Numbered from the stretch's first letter, positions 44,218-54,480 are shown. The stretch: 64,000 bases of DNA from Akkermansiaceae bacterium (GCA_029242935.1 JAQWSX010000176.1:1-64000); one strand, 5' to 3'. The notes: a model not told the origin generated them from the sequence alone. Numbers and translations are program-made.

Positions 44218-44440
44218 ATGAATCTGCAAAGTTCTAAGGCAAAAACGCCTCGCCCGCAACGCCCACATTCCCCGATTGTGACCGAGGAAGATTTGCCGAA
44301 TGCTCTCACCATAAAACTTATTGTTTCAGTTTTTGCGACCATGGCCCGCCCTTACCTGTGAAGACCACTTCACTTATTAAAAAAAAAGCACCCTTACGAA
44401 TACCCTCCCGTGAGTAACTTTTTTATTGAGATCGAGAAAT

Positions 44441-45349
44441 TTAGAGAGCGTCCGCCAATTCACTGGGCTCTATTTTGCTCAATAGAAAGTAAGCGTGCTC
44501 GGAATCGGCCCATTGGGTCACGGCCCACTCGTCATTTTTATCGCAGTTGCGGCACATTCCGACTGCAGCTTCAAACTCGCCGATCTCGTTCGTATCGATA
44601 GCCTTGAGCTCCATCATCACCAAATAAATCACCTCCTCACTCTTCTTATAGCAGATCAACGAACCACGGTGCTTCTCCTCACCAATCTCAAGAAACTTAC
44701 AACCAACCCCCCTTGCAACCTTCAGACCTTCAGGCAATTGCACCGGTATTGGCAGATCTTTTCCATCAAGCCATTCGTAAAGTGCGGCCTGCCGATCGTT
44801 TTGCAGATCGAACGAAAAAAAGGGCGACTGCAGCATTGCAATTGCGGAATCCTCCACCTCCCTCGGGGTCGTTCCAGCGAGGGTGTTCCCACCGGCTCCA
44901 GCAAAGAAAGCTCCCACCCCGAACATAATCGCGATTACAGCCATGGCAGAAACCGCCCACAAAGCTGTTTTGAAAAAGCGACGTTTACGACGCTTCGATA
45001 TTTCCATAGTGTTCTGCTCAACTGATATCGCTTGCAAAATCTGATCACGAAAATCCTTAGGAGGTCGGATCAAAGCGAGAGCTTCGACAAAATCGGCATC
45101 AAATTCAGCAGAATGCTCTTGAGCTCCTTCCAAAACTCGGAAAATAGCATCACGGAGTTCCTCTGGAATCTTAACATCTGAAAGTATCGACGCAAAAGTA
45201 GCATCCTCGGCATGCTCGGCCGCAAGCCACTCTCCCAATTCATGATCCTTAGCGGCCAACTCCAGCGCTTCCGCAAAAATAGGCTCAGTCGAATCCTCTG
45301 CGTCTGAGCGAAAGCTCTTCAGGATGAATTTGGCGCGTTTCTTATCCAT
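44441..45349 (-). CDS. Putative anti-sigma factor with one membrane segment
   Basis: A 302-residue protein starting 22 bases after an ECF sigma gene. Residues 1-120 are cytoplasmic and show two similar helical units (EEWLAAEHAEDATFASIL-type and IRPPKDFRDQILQAI), the latter like the region before the membrane helix in many anti-sigma factors. A basic stretch (KRRKRRFFK) leads into the membrane segment (about 127-151), followed by a periplasmic domain with LQSPFFSFDLQNDRQAALYEWL and ARGVGCKFLEIGEEK. No zinc-binding HxxxCxxC motif is present. The call rests on position and layout. Confidence 0.7.
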   Translation of the reverse strand: MDKKRAKFILKSFRSDAEDSTEPIFAEALELAAKDHELGEWLAAEHAEDATFASILSDVKIPEELRDAIFRVLEGAQEHSAEFDADFVEALALIRPPKDFRDQILQAISVEQNTMEISKRRKRRFFKTALWAVSAMAVIAIMFGVGAFFAGAGGNTLAGTTPREVEDSAIAMLQSPFFSFDLQNDRQAALYEWLDGKDLPIPVQLPEGLKVARGVGCKFLEIGEEKHRGSLICYKKSEEVIYLVMMELKAIDTNEIGEFEAAVGMCRNCDKNDEWAVTQWADSEHAYFLLSKIEPSELADAL

Positions 45350-45371
45350 GTTGTCGGCGAATCGTATCAGA

Positions 45372-45887
45372 TTAAAAATCGACGAGGCGCGTCGGAGCTT
45401 TCGCAGCTTCCGAGATCATTTTTTTGTGTAGCTGCTCCTTACCTCTCGAAATTCGAGACATCACAGTGCCGATGGGAACATCAAGAACTTCAGCAATCTC
45501 CTGATAAGAATGTTGTTGTAGGTAAAAAAGAGTCAAGGGAGCGCAGAAGGTTTCGTCCAATTCGCTCAAAAACCCCACCGTCTGCCGGGCATCCAACTTC
45601 CGACCATAATCTTGCTCTTCATATCTTAACTTATCTTCTGCCTTGGTAATCTCGGTTCCGAGATGGCGCTGGGAATAACCGACATTTCCAAGGTGCTCGT
45701 GATAGAGAGTCGTAAAAAGCCAAGTCTTAGCCTTCGAGCGATTCTTAAGCTGATGCCCCTTCTGCACTAAGATCACGAAAGTCTGCTGCACGAGATCCGC
45801 CGCGCGGCAAGAGTTTTTAGTCAGGGTAAGGCCAAAGCGATACAACGCCTTATGATACTGGTCCACCAAATCATTAAATTCCTCCAT
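45372..45887 (-). CDS. ECF-type RNA polymerase sigma factor
   Basis: A 171-residue extracytoplasmic-function sigma factor. Region 2 begins at FNDLVDQYHKALYRFGLTLT and includes AADLVQQTFVILVQ and KTWLFTTLYHE. Region 4 contains APLTLFYLQQHSYQEIAEVL and DVPIGTVMSRISRGKEQLHKKM, the -35-binding helix-turn-helix. The anti-sigma gene follows at once. A short inverted repeat CAGAT/ATCTG lies directly before its ATG (45888-45902). The DUF6807 gene is divergent, with 99 bases between start codons. Confidence 0.92.
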   Translation of the reverse strand: MEEFNDLVDQYHKALYRFGLTLTKNSCRAADLVQQTFVILVQKGHQLKNRSKAKTWLFTTLYHEHLGNVGYSQRHLGTEITKAEDKLRYEEQDYGRKLDARQTVGFLSELDETFCAPLTLFYLQQHSYQEIAEVLDVPIGTVMSRISRGKEQLHKKMISEAAKAPTRLVDF

Positions 45888-45986
45888 CAGATCAATAATC
45901 TGACATTTCGGAAAATCTGTCGCGCAATTATTCTCGCAATTTCCCTTCTTTATTTTTCATGCAGAACAGATTACCCATCCCCAGCT

Positions 45987-46892
45987 ATGAAATCGACTTT
46001 TCTCCTCATCTCCGCCCTTCTCGCTCAATCCGCGCTCGCCGGCTTTCGTCAGGAAAAAACCGACTCCTCCCTGAAGCTTTTTGATGGTGACACTCTGATC
46101 ACAGAATACCGGACCGACCACCATCTGCCCTACCTCTATCCACTCGTAGGGCCCACCGGAGTTGGGCTCACCCGGAACTTCCCCATGAAAAAGAACGTAG
46201 AGGGCGAGCAACCGGATCACCCCCACCACCGCTCCTTTTGGTTCACCCACGGCGATGTCAACGGAAACGATTTCTGGCACTCAAAAGATCACAAATCGAA
46301 TATCGTCCACACATCCTTCGGGAAATCCAAAGATGGGACATTTTCGGTCAACCTTGAGTGGCAGCAGGACAAAAAGGTGATTCTTAAGGAAACTCGAACC
46401 TATAAATTTAGTAAACCCAATGAAAAATCACTCGCGATCGAAGTCCACTCAACGCTGACCGCAGCGACTGAAGTAAAATTCGGGGACACCAAGGAAGGTT
46501 CCTTCGCCCTTCGCGTTTCCCCCACCTTGCGGCACGAAGGCCAGGTCGCAAAAGGCCACATCGCCAACTCTGAAGGCCAGACCGACAAAAAAGCCTGGGG
46601 CAAGCGCGCACGCTGGGTCAGCTACTATGGCCCCGACAGCTCCGATAAGGACGTCACGATTACTATGATGGACCACCCCTCAAATCATAATCACCCCACT
46701 TTCTGGCACGCCCGCACCTATGGCCTTCTCACTGCAAACCCTTTTGGCGAGAAAAGCTTCACCAAAAGCGGAAACGGTAATCACATCCTCAAAAAAGACG
46801 AGTCGCTCACCCAGAAATACGGCCTCTTGATGCAGTCCGGAACTTTCAAAAAGGATTCCGTCGAAAAGGCCTACCAAGCCTTCGCTCGGTAG
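45987..46892 (+). CDS. DUF6807 (PmoA-like) secreted protein
   Basis: A 301-residue exported protein. ATG at 45987 starts a clear signal peptide (MKSTFLLISALLAQSALA); the frame is open upstream but overlaps the sigma gene. The family motif YPLVGPTGVGLTRNFPM with PDHPHHRSFWFTHGDVNG and DFW is typical of the DUF6807/PmoA-like family of PVC and Bacteroidota genomes. The catalysed reaction, if any, is unknown; relatives sit near carbohydrate genes. It is transcribed away from the ECF sigma gene, so that sigma factor may control it. Confidence 0.85.
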   Translation: MKSTFLLISALLAQSALAGFRQEKTDSSLKLFDGDTLITEYRTDHHLPYLYPLVGPTGVGLTRNFPMKKNVEGEQPDHPHHRSFWFTHGDVNGNDFWHSKDHKSNIVHTSFGKSKDGTFSVNLEWQQDKKVILKETRTYKFSKPNEKSLAIEVHSTLTAATEVKFGDTKEGSFALRVSPTLRHEGQVAKGHIANSEGQTDKKAWGKRARWVSYYGPDSSDKDVTITMMDHPSNHNHPTFWHARTYGLLTANPFGEKSFTKSGNGNHILKKDESLTQKYGLLMQSGTFKKDSVEKAYQAFAR

Positions 46893-46954
46893 CTTCGGAG
46901 CTCTGTTTCCAAGAATACTCCCAAATTCACTATCGCTCGGGAGATCGACATTCC

Positions 46955-46983
46955 TTGTCTTTTTTGGCCAATTGGCACAATAA
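46955..46983 (+). promoter_or_regulatory. Candidate promoter with palindrome before tamB
   Basis: TTGTCT and CAATAA are 17 bases apart, a fair match to a housekeeping -35/-10 pair, 50 bases before the tamB ATG. The palindrome GCCAATTGGC (46967-46976) fills part of the spacer. Assignment is by eye only. Confidence 0.25.
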
Positions 46984-47033
46984 ACGCAATGAAAGTCGTC
47001 GCATTCTCGTCATAACAAGAGAGTTCCTGCACG

Positions 47034-50000
47034 ATGCCACTTCTAGAGGATAAAACTAAAGACTCCCCAAAGCCCCGTCGGCCTTGGAGAAGGCGGATGC
47101 TTTATCCTTTCATTCTAATCGTTGGCGTCCTGATGTGGGTAAACGGCCCCGGAATTCGCTGGGGAGTTGAAAAGATTATTTTACAACAATTGGCTGCCCA
47201 GGACCTCTCGGGAGACTTTAAAATCGAGGGGACAGCTCTCTCGGGGATATCGATCCGTGATATTTCCATTAAGGGAAAATCAACCCTTCAAAGTCTTGAA
47301 TCCGATTTGATCAAAGTTGAATGGTCGCTCGGATCACTAATTAACAAGGAGCTCGAGTCCATCGTCCTAAGTCGACTTCATATTGTAATCGATCCAGAGG
47401 CTCCCAAAACCAAAGCATTGTCAGGCCCCCGCCCTCAGAGACGATCCTCTGACTCCAAAGCCTCTCTCAAAGATGCCCTGGGTCTAATCAAGGGCTTCAT
47501 CCAGCCTGCCGAAATTTCAATCACCGACCTTAAAGTTGAGGTCGGTGATATCACCCAAGTTTCGCTGGCATCCTTCACTCATACCGCTGGCGAGAGATCC
47601 TACCTAATTTCCGAGCTTCAATCACGTGACCATCTCGACCGCAACATTTACAATCCAGAGTCCGTCCTGACCTGGAATAAGGATGGCTTTTTCATCGACC
47701 AAGTTACCTTTAATTCGCAGCTTGCGATTCGGGATATTTTCTTCAAGCCAGAGAAATCAGCTTCAATGATCATCTCAGTCGCCGAAAGCCAACTCCTCGT
47801 AGAATCCGACCTTGGATCCTCCCACCGAATTTCACTTCAATCGCCTTCCCTGTCGATTCCTAGCCTCATCGGGCTCGCAAGGCCCGGCCTTGAAGCGTCC
47901 GGTGATATCACCAAGCTCGAAATCAACACCGCAACTGGCTCGATCGCCTTCGAGGCTTGCGACCTGAGGTATGAAAATCAAGAAATCTCACGTGCCTCCA
48001 TCGACGCCAGCACAGAAGACCTCCTCTCGCCCTTTGAAAATCCCATCAACCTTCAAGTCGTTGTTGATGAGAAACTAAAAGCTGAGGGAGTCATGGTGCT
48101 GAATCGCTCAATTCTTGATTCCTCAGCTGAGCTAGATCTCGTCGTCGATTGGCCCAAATTTCCCACCATTAATGCAGAAGTTCATTACGATTCCCGAGAG
48201 GCTCGCCTATTTGCCTCGACCCTTGATCACCTCCGAGCCACGGCCCAGTTTCAGGTCGATTCACAAACCTATCAGGCCAAATTTTACTCAGAGATCAATG
48301 ACGCAACGATTCTCAATGAGAATCTCGAAGGGCCTCTAAAATTCACCTCCACAGCCAAGGGTGATTTTAAAATAGCCGAGCACTCAGGCTCACTAGACCT
48401 ATTGGAACTGGGCCTCCATCAGCCTAACTTTCCGCAAGCCCTCACCAACGGGACGATCACCTGGAACTGGCCCAATAAGATTGCGGTCGAACGCCTCGAA
48501 ATAATTACTTCCGAGGCAGTCGCTAAGGCCAAACTAAACTGGTCGAATGACATTCTTGGAGTTGACTACATTAAGGTTTTTGAAAAAGACGATGAGCTTC
48601 TCTCGGTTAAAGCAAACTTCCCAGCACCTCTCTCAACTCGCTCGCTAAATGACATCATAGAATCGAAGAAAGAGATCTCCTTGAAGATCAAATCGAAGCC
48701 CCTCACCCTCGAACGACTCTCATCATTTTTCCCTATACCAGCTGAACTTTCCGGGATTCTGCATGCTGAAAACTTCAACCTTACCGGCACCTTTGCAAAT
48801 CCCTCACTAAATGGAACGGTTTCCCTGAAAGACTTCCAGTCAACTGCTACTCCACAACTCCTTCCTGCCACAATAGTAATTGATGTGGAGTCCGACGCTA
48901 AAAGGCTTATTGTGGACGTCGAGGCAGAAGATCCCGCAGGACAAATACTCAAACTAAATGGAACCTTCCCATTTCTTCCCCGAAAATGGATCGATCTGAA
49001 AACGATCCCGCTGGATTCGCCTATTACCCTAACAGTTAAAAACGACCAACTGGACCTCCGTCGCATCCAGCCGCTCATCCCCTCCATTCCCAACATCATG
49101 GGGACACTGAATCTCGACCTGAAATTGTCGGGCTCACTCATGGAACCTCGATTGGACGGCAATATTAACGCAAAAAATCTCAGTCCCAACTTTGAGGCCG
49201 ACCTTCCAAGCCTTGGTTTAAATCTGGAACTTAAGACCACTGAACAAGAACTCACCCTAACTGGATCAGGAAAAGACGGCACTTCCAACTTAATGACAAT
49301 TTTCGGAAACCTGCCTCTGCAACCAAAAACATGGTTGGGGCTTCCTGAATCAGAGCCAGAAAAAGAATTCTTATTCGAAATAAAAGATGCCGGAATAGCC
49401 CTAACCCGGATCCAGCCATTCGTTCCTATAGTTAAAGATATTCAAGGATCCTTGGATCTTAACATGAAAGTCATTGGCACACTTTCCAACCCACAATTTT
49501 CAGGGGATGCCGACTTAAAGGTCAAAAAAATGCGCCTTGATGATTCTCCCGGCTCGGAATTTCATGATTCACGAATCACCCTCAAGCTTGCGAATGACAT
49601 CATAACAATCAATGAGAGCCCTATCATAGCATCGGGCGGCAAAGCAACCGTCAGAGGATCCATTAACCTAACCTCAAAAGATGCTGATTTCGATCCTGTC
49701 TTAGACCTTAAAGTAGAGGGGAAATATATTCTTCTCTATCGCACCAAGGATTTCAATTTCCGCGGCCACCCTAACCTCACAATCACAGGCCCCTATTCGA
49801 AAGCTAAAATCGCTGGGACTCTCAAAATTGCTGACAGCCTCATATACAAAGATGTTGAAATCCTTCCCTTTGGCGTCCCCCGAACAACCGAAATCCCAAG
49901 ACCGAACCTTCCCTCATTTTCACAAAGACCCAACATGGAGAATCAAATGATTTCGCCTCCCTCCGGAATCATGGAATGGAATCTTGAAATTGATATCACG

Positions 50001-50633
50001 ACAAAAGACCCCATTTTGATTCGAGGTAATCTTGTAGATGGCAAGATTGCCGGCCAAAATTTGAAAATCAGAGGAACAATAGGAGCGCCCATAACCTCCG
50101 GTATTCTGAGCACCGAAAATCTTGTCGCCGACCTTCCTTTCAGCAAGCTGGAAGTGCAGTCGGGCTCTATCACCCTGCGCCCCGATTCACCGGCTAATCC
50201 ATACCTTGATCTCAAAGGAAGCTCTAAAGTCAGTTCCTACCTCGTTCAAGTTTACTTATCGGGGACACTTCAAAAACCGAAACTTGTCCTCACCTCGGAC
50301 CCACCGCTTCCCGAAAGTGAAATCATGCTTCTTTTAGCTACCGGTTCCGTGTCAGCACAACTTGCAAATCAAGAAGTCGCCTCACAAAAGGCACTTCAAT
50401 ACCTTTTCGAAACCCTCCGTCGCAGGAATGGTGAAAAAGATAAGTCGGTCCTCCAAAGATTCCTCAAAAACTCCGGCCAAATCAAACTTTCACTCGGCGA
50501 AACCAATCAATACTCAGGGCAAAATTTTTCCTCAGCAACCCTCAATCTTGACGATCGTTGGGATTTCACCACCCAAATCGATGAACAAGGGCAAACGAGA
50601 GCGCTCGTCGTTTTCTCGTTCCGCTTTAAGTAA
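47034..50633 (+). CDS. tamB: TamB-like translocation/assembly module protein
   Basis: A 1199-residue TamB/DUF490 protein. A basic start and one membrane segment (about 22-40) anchor it in the inner membrane. The long middle is repetitive beta-strand with AsmA-like spacing. The C-terminal DUF490 domain is recognisable from YLDLKGSSKV, VYLSGTLQKPKLVLTSDPPL and PESEIMLLLATGS, and the protein ends in a short aromatic strand (ALVVFSFRFK). TamB bridges the envelope and works with TamA, whose gene starts five bases after the stop. The order tamB then tamA is the reverse of the usual Proteobacterial order. Confidence 0.88.
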   Translation: MPLLEDKTKDSPKPRRPWRRRMLYPFILIVGVLMWVNGPGIRWGVEKIILQQLAAQDLSGDFKIEGTALSGISIRDISIKGKSTLQSLESDLIKVEWSLGSLINKELESIVLSRLHIVIDPEAPKTKALSGPRPQRRSSDSKASLKDALGLIKGFIQPAEISITDLKVEVGDITQVSLASFTHTAGERSYLISELQSRDHLDRNIYNPESVLTWNKDGFFIDQVTFNSQLAIRDIFFKPEKSASMIISVAESQLLVESDLGSSHRISLQSPSLSIPSLIGLARPGLEASGDITKLEINTATGSIAFEACDLRYENQEISRASIDASTEDLLSPFENPINLQVVVDEKLKAEGVMVLNRSILDSSAELDLVVDWPKFPTINAEVHYDSREARLFASTLDHLRATAQFQVDSQTYQAKFYSEINDATILNENLEGPLKFTSTAKGDFKIAEHSGSLDLLELGLHQPNFPQALTNGTITWNWPNKIAVERLEIITSEAVAKAKLNWSNDILGVDYIKVFEKDDELLSVKANFPAPLSTRSLNDIIESKKEISLKIKSKPLTLERLSSFFPIPAELSGILHAENFNLTGTFANPSLNGTVSLKDFQSTATPQLLPATIVIDVESDAKRLIVDVEAEDPAGQILKLNGTFPFLPRKWIDLKTIPLDSPITLTVKNDQLDLRRIQPLIPSIPNIMGTLNLDLKLSGSLMEPRLDGNINAKNLSPNFEADLPSLGLNLELKTTEQELTLTGSGKDGTSNLMTIFGNLPLQPKTWLGLPESEPEKEFLFEIKDAGIALTRIQPFVPIVKDIQGSLDLNMKVIGTLSNPQFSGDADLKVKKMRLDDSPGSEFHDSRITLKLANDIITINESPIIASGGKATVRGSINLTSKDADFDPVLDLKVEGKYILLYRTKDFNFRGHPNLTITGPYSKAKIAGTLKIADSLIYKDVEILPFGVPRTTEIPRPNLPSFSQRPNMENQMISPPSGIMEWNLEIDITTKDPILIRGNLVDGKIAGQNLKIRGTIGAPITSGILSTENLVADLPFSKLEVQSGSITLRPDSPANPYLDLKGSSKVSSYLVQVYLSGTLQKPKLVLTSDPPLPESEIMLLLATGSVSAQLANQEVASQKALQYLFETLRRRNGEKDKSVLQRFLKNSGQIKLSLGETNQYSGQNFSSATLNLDDRWDFTTQIDEQGQTRALVVFSFRFK

Positions 50634-50638
50634 ACTCC

Positions 50639-52576
50639 ATGGTTCTCCGGATCACAATATTGATTCTGCTTGTCACCTCAGCATTGACTCCTGGTGCACG
50701 TGTGGAATTTGTCGGCTTGCGATCATTCACCTCAGAGACCCTCTTGGAAGCAGTCGCTGGTCGAATGGACTATATTCGTAAGCGAGAGGCCACCGATTCA
50801 CGAGCCGACGATGCGGCCTACCTAGTCGAATCTTATCTAAGAACCCATGGTCTTCCAGATGCCGTGATTTTAGGGCAAAGAATCTCGGATGATAAAATCC
50901 GACTCACCATTGAAGAAGGTCTCTCACAATTTCTAGGATCAATCAAAGTCATTGGCTTCGATGACGTCCAGGCAATCCAGGACCAATTCCAAGCGACATT
51001 TCCCGAGACGGTTAAACGGCGGGCCTTTGAAGCCAAATTTATTGAAGAAGGCCTAGAGAGGGTTCGTGATCTTTTGCACACAGATGGATACTGGGAAGGT
51101 ATCGTTACGGCAGTTCAAGAAACGCGCCAAGCTAACGGCGAAATCCCATTCACTCTGAAGATCCAGAAAGGACCGCTATTTACCCTCGACACTCCTAATC
51201 TAGAAAGCCGGGTCAAACCCTCGGCCGCTCTGAAAAAAATGGCCAGTGAAGCTAAAGGAGAAACAGCCACCGCAGAAAACATTATTTCGTTACGCCGCAA
51301 CATCACGGAAGACTATCGCAGACAAGGATATCCCGATATCTCACTGACTATGCTAAAGGAAACCAAGGGCAAAAAACTCCTCCTTAACTTCCTGATCACA
51401 CCGGGAAATAAATACCTTGTTCGCTCATTCCAGACCACCGGCCTCAACAAAACAAAACCCGCTAATATCCGGGATCGCTTCACCAAACTGATCGGTGAAA
51501 ACTTTGACGAAGAATTGGCAAACCAAGAGATTCAGAAATTACTCTCAACAGGAGCTTTTTCCAGTGTCCGCCTTGAGAAAACCGAAATTAACGATACTGA
51601 ACTAGATCTAACTCTTCATCTCAAGGAAGCCAAAGCAAGGGGATACTCCGTCGCTTTGGGATATGGATCGATCGAGGGTTACACCCTCGGCCTTCGTTAC
51701 TTTGACCGCAACCCATGGGGAAGCCTATCGAATTTGTCAGCAGTCGCTGAAATTACTTCGCTAGGTGGCTTGGGTGCAATCAGTCTCAGCAATCCGTTTT
51801 TTTTGGATCAGGATCTAAGGCTCGCCAACCGCGCTTTTCTCATTAATCGAAACTTCGACAACTATGACAAACTAGAAGGAGGAATTGGCAGTGAATTGAC
51901 ATGGAAATGGGGTGAAAACTACTCCAGCACTGTTGGCCTAACCATGTCCCAAACCTCGATCAACACCCCGATTCCCAAAGAATTGGCCGGCTCAAGAAAC
52001 TACATGGTCTCAAGACTCGGCCTGCAGCAGCTATTCGATAGGCGCAACAACTCCGCGCTGCCCTCAGACGGTTGGTTTGCTCGCCTCAACACATCTCTTG
52101 GTCTTTCAGATGGCGATAACACCATTGGTTTTTTCGAGGTGGAAAGTCAAATTAGCTACTATCAAACACTGAGCGAAAATTCCTCTTACGCTTTGGGCCT
52201 GCGGGGAGGTTTTATCTCCCCAGCTAGCGAGAACCAAAACCTACCCATCGACCTACGAAAATTCCTAGGTGGAGCAAACACCATCCGCTCCTTTCCCGAA
52301 CTTAAGATGGGATCATCTTTCAACGGCAACGCTTTGGGAGGAACAGAGTGGTGGATCGCGAATGCTGAATACATGTACAATCTCGCCGGTCCATTTAAAG
52401 CCCTAGTCTTTATCGATGCTGCGGGACTCGATTCCGAAGTGGAATTGGCTGCCGGCTTAGGAGTTCGCATCAACCTACCGGTAGGACCCATTCGGCTGGA
52501 ATACGGTCGTTCTCTGTCACAAAACAGCGGAGAACCTGGTGGCGCTTTCCACTTTGCTATCGGAACTACTTTTTAG
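50639..52576 (+). CDS. tamA: TamA/BamA-family outer-membrane protein
   Basis: An Omp85-family protein of 645 residues. A signal peptide (about 1-20) is followed by three or so POTRA-like domains (about 21-345), with GYPDISLTM and FKTTGLNKTKP-type strands. The C-terminal barrel (Bac_surface_Ag) contains RYFDRNPWG, GTLGGLGAISLSNPFF-like segments, GGANTIRSFPE (the VRGF-type motif of loop 6) and a terminal Phe. Coupling to tamB identifies it as TamA rather than BamA. Confidence 0.88.
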   Translation: MVLRITILILLVTSALTPGARVEFVGLRSFTSETLLEAVAGRMDYIRKREATDSRADDAAYLVESYLRTHGLPDAVILGQRISDDKIRLTIEEGLSQFLGSIKVIGFDDVQAIQDQFQATFPETVKRRAFEAKFIEEGLERVRDLLHTDGYWEGIVTAVQETRQANGEIPFTLKIQKGPLFTLDTPNLESRVKPSAALKKMASEAKGETATAENIISLRRNITEDYRRQGYPDISLTMLKETKGKKLLLNFLITPGNKYLVRSFQTTGLNKTKPANIRDRFTKLIGENFDEELANQEIQKLLSTGAFSSVRLEKTEINDTELDLTLHLKEAKARGYSVALGYGSIEGYTLGLRYFDRNPWGSLSNLSAVAEITSLGGLGAISLSNPFFLDQDLRLANRAFLINRNFDNYDKLEGGIGSELTWKWGENYSSTVGLTMSQTSINTPIPKELAGSRNYMVSRLGLQQLFDRRNNSALPSDGWFARLNTSLGLSDGDNTIGFFEVESQISYYQTLSENSSYALGLRGGFISPASENQNLPIDLRKFLGGANTIRSFPELKMGSSFNGNALGGTEWWIANAEYMYNLAGPFKALVFIDAAGLDSEVELAAGLGVRINLPVGPIRLEYGRSLSQNSGEPGGAFHFAIGTTF

Positions 52577-52620
52577 TCACGATAGTAAGCCGACAGGCGC
52601 TTCCCCCTTGTTTCTTTTAA

Positions 52621-54327
52621 ATGACCCGTCAGTCTTCCGACATGGCCATTTCAGGTTCCGATCAACAACTTATAGATCAGTGGAAAAATGAACCCGCCCC
52701 GCTTCTCCCACTACTTCACGCGTTTCATAATCGTGATGGCTACCTTTCCGATGCCTCCCTTCGCGCGGTGTCCGAAGGATTAAAAACTCCTCTCGCAGAT
52801 CTTTACGGCACAGTCACCTTCTACCACCATTTCTCCCGCACTCCCGGCGGATTGGATGCACCCCGTGTTTGCACCGGGAATATCTGCAGCCTTCGCGGAG
52901 GGAACGACATCCTCAAAACTTTAAAAGCACAGGGCCAGAATGCTACTGAAATGCCCTGCTCAGGTCGCTGTGACGAGCCCATCCCGGTTCTCACCGCCCA
53001 CACCACTCTCGCGGGCGAATCAGCAGACGTCCTCAAGCCCACTCCTTCCCCGCTTCCTCCCGTGAATCCCAGCGGCAAGGAAGAAGCACTCTTCTCCAAC
53101 ATCCGCAAGCAAGGTCACAATACTTTTAAGGGTTACCAAGATAATGGTGGCTTCAAAGCTCTTGAGTCATCTCTCAAAGAGGAGCCGAGTGGTGTTATCG
53201 AAGTGGTTACTGAATCAAAACTCGCAGGGCGTGGGGGTGCCGGATTCCCCACCGGATTGAAGTGGAAAGCTGTTGCCGAGTGCGATCGCCACCCTAAGTC
53301 CATCGTCTGTAATGCTGACGAAGGCGAGCCCGGATGTTTCAAGGATCGTGCTCTCATGGACTACGATCCTTTCTCACTTATCGAGGGCATGATCATTGCG
53401 GGTTTCGCCACCGGAGCTCAGCGCGGGTTCATCTACCTTCGCTACGAGTATCCCGAGACCAACATCCTTCTCGAAAGATGCCTCGCCGAAGTCAAGGAAG
53501 CCGGAATCCTTGGAAACAACATTCTCGGATCCGGATTTGAATTTGACCTATATATCCGCCGAGGAGCGGGTGCTTACATTTGTGGTGAGGAAGGCTCGCT
53601 GCTGAACTCGCTGGAAGGCAAACACCCTTTTCCCCGCAACAAGCCACCATTTCCCGTCACTCACGGATTTGAAGACAAACCAACCGCTGTCAACAATGTC
53701 GAAACCCTTTGCGCCATTCCCCACATTATCAACAAAGGCGCCGAATGGTATCGATCATTAGCTATGGGTGACCACGCTGGCACCAAATTAATCTCGCTTT
53801 CCGGTGACATCAAACAACCGGGGAACTACGAGATCCCCATCGGTCTTCCCTTGAAAACCCTTCTTTATGATTGGGCAGGCGGACCACTGGATGGACGCTC
53901 TATTCAAGCCGTCACTATGGCAGGACTCTCGGGAGGATTCCTCGGTCATCAAATCCTTGATGACCTCACCCTAGATGATCCTTGTATCCGTTCGCACGGC
54001 TCCTTCCTCGGAGCCGGCGGAATCATGGTTTTCGATGATTCCCGCGACATGGTGAAAGCTGCCCACGATGCGATGGCTTTCTTCGCGCACGAATCCTGCG
54101 GCAAATGTTTCCCATGCCGTATCGGAACTCAACGGCTCACCGAGCGCTTGAATGGCGACGCCAAAGAACTGGACCTAGCAGCATGGACCGAAGAAGTGGT
54201 CGACATCAACGAGGCCATGAAAGCAACATCAGCTTGTGGACTTGGGATGGCTGCACCCCACGTCACAGAATCACTGATGAAGTATTTTCCCGAGCAGGTT
54301 GAAGCTGCTACGCATTCCAGTTCCTAG
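52621..54327 (+). CDS. NuoE-NuoF fusion (NADH-oxidising flavoprotein subunit)
   Basis: A 568-residue diaphorase-type subunit. Residues 10-145 are NuoE-like, with a [2Fe-2S] site in RVCTGNICS and MPCSGRCDEP. The rest is NuoF: GRGGAGFPTGLKW (NADH/FMN), NADEGEPGCFKDR, GAGAYICGEEGSLLNSLEG and ESCGKCFPCRIGT (4Fe-4S), with a further Cys in ATSACGLG. Such fusions serve formate dehydrogenases (FdsB type), bidirectional hydrogenases or complex I. No partner subunit gene lies beside it: it is preceded by tamA and followed by a terminator, so its electron partner is unknown. Confidence 0.9.
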   Translation: MTRQSSDMAISGSDQQLIDQWKNEPAPLLPLLHAFHNRDGYLSDASLRAVSEGLKTPLADLYGTVTFYHHFSRTPGGLDAPRVCTGNICSLRGGNDILKTLKAQGQNATEMPCSGRCDEPIPVLTAHTTLAGESADVLKPTPSPLPPVNPSGKEEALFSNIRKQGHNTFKGYQDNGGFKALESSLKEEPSGVIEVVTESKLAGRGGAGFPTGLKWKAVAECDRHPKSIVCNADEGEPGCFKDRALMDYDPFSLIEGMIIAGFATGAQRGFIYLRYEYPETNILLERCLAEVKEAGILGNNILGSGFEFDLYIRRGAGAYICGEEGSLLNSLEGKHPFPRNKPPFPVTHGFEDKPTAVNNVETLCAIPHIINKGAEWYRSLAMGDHAGTKLISLSGDIKQPGNYEIPIGLPLKTLLYDWAGGPLDGRSIQAVTMAGLSGGFLGHQILDDLTLDDPCIRSHGSFLGAGGIMVFDDSRDMVKAAHDAMAFFAHESCGKCFPCRIGTQRLTERLNGDAKELDLAAWTEEVVDINEAMKATSACGLGMAAPHVTESLMKYFPEQVEAATHSSS

Positions 54328-54480
54328 TCCGACCACCCCCCCGGAAATAGAGATATTCCGCACGGGTAGTTTAGATCACCGAAACAAGATTAAAATCTTT
54401 TCAAACTTTTGCTGTCATAGGTCTGATTTTTCTGACTTACTGGCCAGCGATCGGGAAATTAATCCAGCCCGTTCTTCAAT

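Noticed and set aside
44351-44398. GTGAAG-ACCA-CTTCAC hairpin next to a run of A as terminator of the anti-sigma gene
   Set aside because: For the minus strand the T-run precedes the stem instead of following it.
48566-49288. 240-codon minus-strand ORF inside tamB
   Set aside because: Ser/Arg/Phe-rich shadow of a repetitive beta-strand gene with good family motifs on the other strand.
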